This document shows positions 40,185 through 45,367 of a stretch of DNA of 45,367 bases, one piece after another. Numbering within the stretch: position 1 is the first letter of the stretch; each line of letters starts with the position of its first letter. A program made the translations under genes and the position numbers. The DNA is from a virus. The notes below the pieces were generated by a model. That model was not told the origin of the DNA. It was given only the letters and a program-made list of their open reading frames with translations, and did no database searches. The DNA lies in the IMG/VR virus record IMGVR_UViG_3300042384_000423, positions 1-45,367 of that record. The stretch is one strand, 5' to 3'.

Positions 40185-40828
40185 AAGAACCTAATCGAGT
40201 TAGAAAATCAGACATTAAATATGCTGTAGTCTTAAATGAAGAACAGAAGCTTGCTAAACAACTAATTATTGATAATCAAATAGTAATTGTTACTGGTAGA
40301 GCTGGAAGTGGTAAGTCATTAGTGTGTGCACAATCAGCTTTGGATTTCTTAATGAAGAAACAATGTGCTCATGTGTATGTTACTAGAGCTACAGTTGAAG
40401 TGGGAGAATCATTAGGGTTTTTACCAGGAAGTCTTGAAGATAAATTTAATCCTTATTTGGAAGCTTTTCAAGAGAACTTAGAAAAATGTTATGATAAACT
40501 CAAAATTCAAGACCTGGTTAAGGACAAGAAAATACTTGCTTATCCTATTCAGTTTATACGTGGTAAGACTATTGATGATGTGTTGGTGGTGGAAGAAGCA
40601 CAAAACCTGTCAAAAGGGGAAATGCTCGCCATACTAACTAGACTTGGTAAGACTGGAAAGATTATTATCAATGGTGATAATGAACAGAAAGACATCAAGG
40701 AATCATACACAGGCTTATCATATGCTATAGACATCTCTAAGAAGATAGAAGGTATAGAATGGATCAAACTTAAAGCTAATCACAGAAGTGATCTTGTAGG
40801 TAAAATATTAGATAACGAATACAATTAA
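40181..40828 (+). CDS. PhoH-like ATPase
   Basis: 215 residues from ATG 40181 (overlapping the previous stop; a GTG nine bases upstream is an alternative). Walker A GRAGSGKS (39-46), Walker B IDDVLVVEEAQNL, and the PhoH segments RATVEVGESLGFLPGS and IINGDNEQKDI. PhoH-like ATPases with an SF1 helicase-like fold are common in phages; an RNA-related role is suspected, not established. Confidence 0.88.
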   Translation: MKEPNRVRKSDIKYAVVLNEEQKLAKQLIIDNQIVIVTGRAGSGKSLVCAQSALDFLMKKQCAHVYVTRATVEVGESLGFLPGSLEDKFNPYLEAFQENLEKCYDKLKIQDLVKDKKILAYPIQFIRGKTIDDVLVVEEAQNLSKGEMLAILTRLGKTGKIIINGDNEQKDIKESYTGLSYAIDISKKIEGIEWIKLKANHRSDLVGKILDNEYN

Positions 40829-40834
40829 GAAACA

Positions 40835-41062
40835 ATGATTGCTTATACAATATTTAATATTCTTCCTTCTAAAAACATCTGGAAGTTAGAAAGTATAGTT
40901 AGAGAAGAGAAGATTGATTCTATAATTTCTAATGACACCATTGCAATTATTTATCCAGAGTTAAATTCAATGTGGTATAACATAGACTTATTACGTTTGT
41001 GCTATCCTAAAGAAGAATGTAAAGAAATCATTAAAGCAATTAAAACAAATAATATATTATGA
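40835..41062 (+). CDS. Hypothetical small protein
   Basis: 75 residues, mixed alpha/beta, no clear motif, coupled by ATGA to the thioredoxin gene. Unknown. Confidence 0.5.
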   Translation: MIAYTIFNILPSKNIWKLESIVREEKIDSIISNDTIAIIYPELNSMWYNIDLLRLCYPKEECKEIIKAIKTNNIL

Positions 41063-41319
41063 GTATAGAAGTATTAAAATTTAGTGCCACATGGTGTGGT
41101 CCTTGTAGAGTGTTAGCAAACACATTAAAAGATGTTGATGGAATAACAAACATTGACATAGAGAAAGATCAAGAAACAGCTAGAAAGTATGGAATCAGAA
41201 GTGTTCCTACAATGGTGTTTTTAAAGAATGGTGAAGAGGTACATAGAATCTCTGGATCTATGCCATTAGAAACATACAAACAAATCTTGAATGAGATTAA
41301 TGACAGTAAAGAACTTTAA
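41059..41319 (+). CDS. trxA: Thioredoxin
   Basis: 86 residues. The active site is WCGPC (12-16) with cis-Pro in SVPT (Pro50), and the rest matches a short thioredoxin fold. It reduces disulfides; phages use thioredoxins for ribonucleotide reduction or, in T7, as a polymerase processivity factor (host thioredoxin there). No ribonucleotide reductase gene is seen in the window. Confidence 0.88.
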   Translation: MSIEVLKFSATWCGPCRVLANTLKDVDGITNIDIEKDQETARKYGIRSVPTMVFLKNGEEVHRISGSMPLETYKQILNEINDSKEL

Positions 41320-41322
41320 TAG

Positions 41323-41643
41323 GTGGAAGTATTTGATAAACATACTTTTGTACAAGTAGATAATAACACTTTTGAAAAAAATGCAGAAGCTTTTTCTACA
41401 TTATTTAAAGACTGCAGATACTTTGTACATAAAACAGATAGCTATCCAAATAATAAAAGAAAAATAGCTAAATTTGCTTCTGGTTATTTATTTGTTTACG
41501 TACCTGTTAAAAATCATCCTTTTTATAGTTTAAAAACAGGTCCAGGAAAAGAAATGAATGATGAAACATTAAACAAATATTGGAAAGAAATTTCAAGAAG
41601 AGATTTCTTTACATTAGAAGAATTACACGTAGTAACAAATTAA
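41323..41643 (+). CDS. Hypothetical protein with GTG start
   Basis: 106 residues from a GTG three bases after the thioredoxin stop; no ATG occurs nearby in frame. Basic, with a likely beta-rich centre (KFASGYLFVYVPVKNHPFY). Unknown. Confidence 0.45.
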   Translation: MEVFDKHTFVQVDNNTFEKNAEAFSTLFKDCRYFVHKTDSYPNNKRKIAKFASGYLFVYVPVKNHPFYSLKTGPGKEMNDETLNKYWKEISRRDFFTLEELHVVTN

Positions 41644-41654
41644 AATCAACAAAT

Positions 41655-41930
41655 ATGAACAATCAATTTATTTACACAGCTGTAATAGCTGACAAGGAGT
41701 TTAAAGCTTCTTTAAATCTTAATAAGGTTATTAGAACCTTAACTAATGAAGATGGAAGTCTTATTGTCATCCTAGATGATTTCAATGAGAGAGTAACACA
41801 ACAACCAGATATCGACATTAAGACTAACAAGATGAAAGGATATAAGAGTGTAAGAGAAACAGTTCAATCAGAAATCTTATTGAATGTAGAAGACGCAGCA
41901 AGATTTTTTAACTTAACAGAATACAAATAA
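41655..41930 (+). CDS. Hypothetical small protein
   Basis: 91 residues from ATG 41655; a longer version would overlap the previous gene. Beta-rich start (FIYTAVIADKEFKASLNL) and acidic centre. Unknown; next gene starts four bases on. Confidence 0.5.
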   Translation: MNNQFIYTAVIADKEFKASLNLNKVIRTLTNEDGSLIVILDDFNERVTQQPDIDIKTNKMKGYKSVRETVQSEILLNVEDAARFFNLTEYK

Positions 41931-41934
41931 AACC

Positions 41935-42222
41935 ATGGCAAAATTATTAGGAAACCGTATCTACTTAGAGATACCAAAGAAAGAAGAAAGTAAACTTATT
42001 GTAGATTCAAATACAAAAGAAGCTTTAGAAAAAGAAATGATTAACAAAATGAACAAGCTTAAAGTACACACTGTTGGTACAGCTATTATGGATGAAGATC
42101 TAGTGGTTGGAGCTTTTGTTCTTGTAGATCCAGAAGCTTTATCAAAAGCTAGAATGATTCCTTTATCAGAAGAAGAAACTGTATTGTTAATCTCTCATTT
42201 TGATGTAATTCAAATCTGGTAA
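41935..42222 (+). CDS. GroES-like co-chaperonin candidate
   Basis: 95 residues. The layout LLGNRIYLEIPK, a mobile-loop-like segment, KVHTVGTAIMDEDLVVGAFVLVD and ETVLLISHFDVIQIW mirrors the GroES order of strands (LGDRVLV, a loop, VGxG, VGDxVL, YLILRESDILAI). T4 gp31 is a precedent for a phage GroES analogue used in capsid folding. Sequence similarity is low, so this is a fold-level guess. Confidence 0.5.
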   Translation: MAKLLGNRIYLEIPKKEESKLIVDSNTKEALEKEMINKMNKLKVHTVGTAIMDEDLVVGAFVLVDPEALSKARMIPLSEEETVLLISHFDVIQIW

Positions 42223-42223
42223 T

Positions 42224-42979
42224 ATGGAATATCCTTTCATATCTGCTAAATGCATCACTTATGGAAGAGTAGATACTCTGGAGGAAGCTGTACAAAGTTT
42301 CCTCCTACAAGAGTATCCTGGTAAGAAAGAACTTATTATAGTTAATGATTACCCTCTACAGAAGTTAGTGTACGATCATCCAGAAATAAAAATCTTTAAT
42401 ATGGATGAAACTTTCTCCACTATAGGAGAGAAAGAAAACTATGCTATAGAAAGATGTTCTGGAGAACTTATTGCTGTATGGGATGATGATGATGTAGCTT
42501 TGTCTAATCATCTATCTAACATAGCTAAGTTCTGGAGACCAGATGCTAATCTTTTACATTGGCAGAATGGTGTGTTCTACAATGAACCTAATATAACACA
42601 ATTGATGGCTCTTGGTAACTCAGGTATTGTATATAGCAAAAAAGCTTGGGAAGAAATTGGTAAGAGTCCAATAGAGAATGCAGGAGGAGATATGACGTTA
42701 GTTGTAGCTATTCATAACTTAGGAAGAGATAAAGTGGTATTAGCTAATCCTCCTAATGAAGAATGTTCTTGGTTCTATATGTGGGGTGGTAGAGGATATC
42801 ATCAATCAGGTATGGGAACAGACACTGCAGATAGACCTAATGTTATTAAACGACATAGTGATTATGTAGAAAATCTCAGAAGAAAAGGACAGATTCCTAC
42901 AGGAGATGTTCATCTTATTCCTCATTGGAATAAAGATTATAAACAAATGCTAAAAGACTACATCAATGCAAATAAATAG
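42224..42979 (+). CDS. Family 2 glycosyltransferase
   Basis: 251 residues. GT-A fold: a PFISAKCITYGRVDTLEEAV start, ELIIVND, and VWDDDDVAL with the metal-binding DxD. It likely transfers a sugar from a nucleotide donor. It begins a cassette with the next two genes, with which it overlaps; targets might be virion proteins, DNA or host surface glycans. Confidence 0.82.
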   Translation: MEYPFISAKCITYGRVDTLEEAVQSFLLQEYPGKKELIIVNDYPLQKLVYDHPEIKIFNMDETFSTIGEKENYAIERCSGELIAVWDDDDVALSNHLSNIAKFWRPDANLLHWQNGVFYNEPNITQLMALGNSGIVYSKKAWEEIGKSPIENAGGDMTLVVAIHNLGRDKVVLANPPNEECSWFYMWGGRGYHQSGMGTDTADRPNVIKRHSDYVENLRRKGQIPTGDVHLIPHWNKDYKQMLKDYINANK

Positions 42980-43622
42980 TATATCAATAGATTCAACTAA
43001 TTCTATTACAGAACTATGTCTTCTTGGAGTGAAATATCCAACAGATAAATCTCCATATAACACTGATAAGAATTTACATAAACATGCATATACATCTATC
43101 TACAATCTATTATTCTCTAATATCAAATATAACAATCTACGTGTAGGAGAACTAGGTATATTGGAAAATCATTCTATGCTTTCCTGGAGAGAATTCTTTC
43201 CTAATGCTAAATTATATGGATTTGAATGGTTTGATAATAGATTAAATAAAGCTATTCAAGATAGTATACCTAATTGTTCATATTTTAAAATGGATGTTAC
43301 TAACCCTACATCAATTGAAGAAGGACTATCTTTTGCAGGAAGTGAATTTGACATACTTATGGATGATTCAACACACGTATTTGAAGATCAAATTAAGTTT
43401 ATTAATGTAGCATATAAACATTTAAAACCTGGAGGATTCCTAATCATAGAAGATATATTTATTAGTGCTAAGGAAGAAGATTATTCAGAAGCAATAGATC
43501 ATCTGTCAAGTTATTTCTCTTCTGCTACATTTATATTTGCTAATCATGTATTAAAACATTCCCCTGGATGGAACAATGATAAACTACTTGTATTACATAG
43601 AAACGATAAACCATGTTCTTAA
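42966..43622 (+). CDS. SAM-dependent methyltransferase
   Basis: 218 residues. Rossmann-like SAM-binding segments LRVGELGILENHSM, AKLYGFEWFDN and FDILMDDSTHVFEDQ, then KHLKPGGFLIIEDIF, resembling the sugar O-methyltransferases of antibiotic pathways (MycE/TylF group). Position between two glycosyltransferases supports methylation of a sugar. Overlaps both neighbours. Confidence 0.75.
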   Translation: MQINSISIDSTNSITELCLLGVKYPTDKSPYNTDKNLHKHAYTSIYNLLFSNIKYNNLRVGELGILENHSMLSWREFFPNAKLYGFEWFDNRLNKAIQDSIPNCSYFKMDVTNPTSIEEGLSFAGSEFDILMDDSTHVFEDQIKFINVAYKHLKPGGFLIIEDIFISAKEEDYSEAIDHLSSYFSSATFIFANHVLKHSPGWNNDKLLVLHRNDKPCS

Positions 43623-44152
43623 ACATTATCACACCTTGTTCTAGACCAGAAAACTTAGATGTTATATCTAAGAGTATAAATATTCCTAGAGATCAGTATA
43701 GATGGATTGTTGTATTTGACCTATTAGATAAGCCAGAAAACATTCCAGATAATTGTGAATGGTATGCTATCAAAGATGCTAATAGTACATCTGGCAATGC
43801 ACAAAGAAACTTTGCTCTTGATTTAGTTACACATGGTCATATATATTTCAATGATGATGATACTATTATGCAACCTAACTTATGGGATGAAATAAAAGAT
43901 GAAGATGCTATAGATTTTATATCTTTTAAACAAGCAGAAAAAGATGGATCATTAAGATTGGAAGGAAAGAATGTATCTGTAGGAAATATAGATAGTCATA
44001 ACTTCATTGTCTCTGCAGAATGTGTAGGAAATACAAGATGGGTTCTTAATAGGTATGATGCTGATGGAGTATTTGCACGAGAGTGCTTTGAAAAAGCAAA
44101 AACTATATTGTATATATCCAAAATTCTTTCTGTATATAATTCTCTTAAATAA
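43613..44152 (+). CDS. Glycosyltransferase (GT-A type)
   Basis: 179 residues. A short GT-A fold: LNIITPCSRPENL, YRWIVVFD, and HIYFNDDDTIM with DxD. It overlaps the methyltransferase by ten bases and ends at the bidirectional terminator. The lack of a C-terminal domain makes it one of the smaller glycosyltransferases. Confidence 0.7.
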   Translation: MFLNIITPCSRPENLDVISKSINIPRDQYRWIVVFDLLDKPENIPDNCEWYAIKDANSTSGNAQRNFALDLVTHGHIYFNDDDTIMQPNLWDEIKDEDAIDFISFKQAEKDGSLRLEGKNVSVGNIDSHNFIVSAECVGNTRWVLNRYDADGVFARECFEKAKTILYISKILSVYNSLK

Positions 44153-44180
44153 AAAAAAGCCCCAACTAAAGGGGCTTTTA
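44151..44180. terminator. Bidirectional terminator between convergent genes
   Basis: A perfect 9-bp stem AAAAGCCCC (44155-44163) / GGGGCTTTT (44171-44179) with a seven-base loop; A residues on one side and T on the other let it act in both directions. It separates the plus-strand cluster from the minus-strand genes. Confidence 0.9.
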
Positions 44181-44339
44181 TTATTTTGCTAATCTTTTAG
44201 CTTTCATTGGTTGCTGAGCACTTTTTCTGTTTCTAATAACATCAGCTTCCTTCATATAATTCCCATTGATGGGTTTAGGAGGAGCCACCTTTGGAGCTTT
44301 TCTTGGTGCTCCAGATTTCTTAGCTTTACCAGCTGTCAT
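44181..44339 (-). CDS. Small basic Lys/Pro-rich protein
   Basis: 52 residues, very basic, beginning MTAGKAKKSGAPRKAPKV with repeated Pro-Lys, and ending KAKRLAK at the terminator. Composition suggests a DNA- or virion-bound protein, as with the other minus-strand proteins here. Four bases separate it from the next gene upstream. Confidence 0.55.
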   Translation of the reverse strand: MTAGKAKKSGAPRKAPKVAPPKPINGNYMKEADVIRNRKSAQQPMKAKRLAK

Positions 44340-44343
44340 ATTA

Positions 44344-44916
44344 CTAGCAGCCACCTTTGCAAGTTTTCATTTTACCACCATTCTTCAAACCTCTTGAACC
44401 AATTTTTTTTATTGTTTTAGCAGTAAAAATTTTATTAGCACTATCAGCCATTCTATTTCTAGAATTCATTGTACTAGTACTATCTTTAGTTTGTTTTGAT
44501 TGTAGAGCTATTTTTTGTTTTGGATTAGTGGCTTTTTCTAAAACTTTTCCTGCACTATCCACACGAAATAAATCATTACCACCTACACCAACTTGTTTTG
44601 AAGTTTTAACACTTTTTTCATAAGGAGTTACCTCACCATTCTGTGCTTTTTTAATTGTAGTACCTTTCTTAGCTATTACACCACGTCCTTTAAGGATGTC
44701 TGCTTTAGTAATCTTTCCATCTTTATTAAGATCAGGAAATGATTTACCATTTTTAGCTCTTACACCTGAAGCATTACCTTTATTAGTTTTTTCTATTTCT
44801 TTATCTCTTGCAGTTTTCTTAAACTCAACACGTTTATTGCTTGTAGGTTTATTAGTAGTTTTATCAGTTGTAGTGGTAACTGCACCACCCATTGCATATT
44901 TTTTAATTGTTTTCAT
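44344..44916 (-). CDS. Basic low-complexity protein with calcium-loop motif
   Basis: 190 residues, rich in Lys, Thr, Ser and Asn. It contains DLNKDGKITKAD, a 12-residue dockerin or EF-hand type calcium loop with ligands at positions 1, 3, 5, 7, 9 and 12, and ends GGKMKTCKGGC, with a C-terminal Cys. The start MKTIKKYAMGGA is typical of small structural or cargo proteins of Bacteroidota phages. Probably a virion component; function unknown. Confidence 0.6.
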   Translation of the reverse strand: MKTIKKYAMGGAVTTTTDKTTNKPTSNKRVEFKKTARDKEIEKTNKGNASGVRAKNGKSFPDLNKDGKITKADILKGRGVIAKKGTTIKKAQNGEVTPYEKSVKTSKQVGVGGNDLFRVDSAGKVLEKATNPKQKIALQSKQTKDSTSTMNSRNRMADSANKIFTAKTIKKIGSRGLKNGGKMKTCKGGC

Positions 44917-44936
44917 TATATATTATTGTTTAGTTG

Positions 44937-45179
44937 TTAACAGTTCCACTTGCGAAGAGCAAGAGTTTTTCTTGTAGGTTCACCATTTGGTTTCTTAGCA
45001 GGTCCTTTAACTCCTGACATTCTTGCACAGAATGATTTTTTTCTAGCACCACCTTGAGGTTGAGCTGGTTTTAAATTACTTCCTGTAGCTTTATTATATT
45101 TAGCTCTTCCTTTAGCAGTCAATCCTCCAGTTTTGGATTTTTCTCCTCTACCTATAGATAATGATACAGACTTTGCCAT
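44937..45179 (-). CDS. Conserved small basic phage protein
   Basis: 80 residues. GRGEKSKTGGLTAKGR, KSFCARMSGVKGP and PNGEPTRKTLALRKWNC form a pattern I recognise from short proteins encoded by many marine and freshwater phages near structural genes; no function is established. Very basic, ends in Cys. Its start overlaps the stop of the upstream gene (TAATG). Confidence 0.7.
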   Translation of the reverse strand: MAKSVSLSIGRGEKSKTGGLTAKGRAKYNKATGSNLKPAQPQGGARKKSFCARMSGVKGPAKKPNGEPTRKTLALRKWNC

Positions 45180-45367
45180 TATTTCTTAGATTTAGCTTTG
45201 ATTTTCTTTTCTTGAACTAACATTTGTTTTGTAGGTTTCTTACCAGATCCTTTATTAGCTCTCAAATTATCCCATAATCCACGTCTAGATGTACTACCAT
45301 CAGCACGTTTTAACATACCACCAGATTTTAATGTGCTTCCTTTAAATGGGCCTTTCTTCTTAATAAG
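45179..45367 (-). CDS. Small basic protein, 5' end outside window
   Basis: At least 62 residues; the start lies beyond the right edge. Basic (KGPFKGSTLKSGG; RADGSTSRRGLWDNLRANKG; KKIKAKSKK), with composition like its three neighbours. Likely part of the same operon of virion-associated proteins, transcribed leftward. Confidence 0.55.
   Translation of the reverse strand, partial: LIKKKGPFKGSTLKSGGMLKRADGSTSRRGLWDNLRANKGSGKKPTKQMLVQEKKIKAKSKK

Noticed and set aside
44357-44977. Plus-strand hydrophobic frames opposite the Lys-rich minus-strand genes
   Set aside because: Lys-rich codons read backwards give Phe and Leu, so these hydrophobic frames are expected artefacts; the minus-strand genes have stop-start overlaps and recognisable proteins.
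1-45367. CRISPR array or reassigned stop codons
   Set aside because: No regularly spaced direct repeats were seen. TAA, TAG and TGA all end genes cleanly, and recognised proteins show no in-frame TAG or TGA.

Overview
The window looks like part of a tailed double-stranded DNA phage of a Bacteroidota host, probably a large one. It is AT-rich and almost entirely coding, with short genes packed end to end in ATGA or TAATG overlaps on the plus strand. Starts mostly lack Shine-Dalgarno sequences. Several promoters have the Bacteroidota form TTTG-N20-TAnnTTTG. The gene content is that of a virulent phage: B-family DNA polymerase, replicative helicase, primase, an SSB-like protein, RecA, a uracil-DNA glycosylase, RIIA/RIIB homologues and PhoH. 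It recalls crAss-like and related Bacteroidota phages, but no capsid, portal, terminase or RNA polymerase gene lies in the window, so a family assignment is not possible. The genetic code appears standard.

Layout. 0.25-2.85 kb: small membrane and unknown genes, several behind a repeated TCCTTAATAACA leader. 2.9-6.9 kb: a MoxR AAA+ ATPase with its VWA partner, then a small membrane protein and an SPFH/prohibitin-like lipoprotein. 6.86-7.87 kb: a 1 kb non-coding stretch holding a complete phage-encoded tmRNA inside other hairpin-rich sequence, closed by a terminator. 7.9-13.8 kb: small unknown genes. 14-25.6 kb: the replication block (PolB, winged-helix protein, DnaB-type helicase, ParB-like protein, SF2 helicase, Sak4-like ATPase, SSB-like protein, DnaG-type primase), invaded by GIY-YIG endonuclease genes. 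25.6-37.2 kb: small genes, an unusual uracil-DNA glycosylase, RIIA and RIIB, an HNH endonuclease and a PD-(D/E)XK nuclease. 37.2-42.2 kb: RecA, nucleotide metabolism, a NinG-like nuclease, PhoH, thioredoxin and a GroES-like protein. 42.2-44.15 kb: a glycosyltransferase/methyltransferase/glycosyltransferase cassette. A bidirectional terminator at 44.15 kb separates these from minus-strand genes for small basic proteins, probably the edge of the virion-gene half.

The most striking observation is that three of the four GIY-YIG genes are bordered by a partial, diverged second copy of the neighbouring gene. There is a 3' relic of the DnaB-type helicase at 19481-19570, a 5' relic of the SF2 helicase at 20287-20388, and a 5' relic of a small zinc-ribbon gene at 8233-8289 (with a second, more decayed copy beside it). 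In each case the endonuclease gene sits between a broken old end and an intact, different version of the same end. This suggests elements that replace a gene terminus as they insert. Other points worth checking are the tmRNA with a tag of about 37 residues, the uracil-DNA glycosylase whose catalytic Asp is Cys, the RIIB homologue carrying a DnaJ-type zinc finger, and a pair of palindromes upstream of recA.
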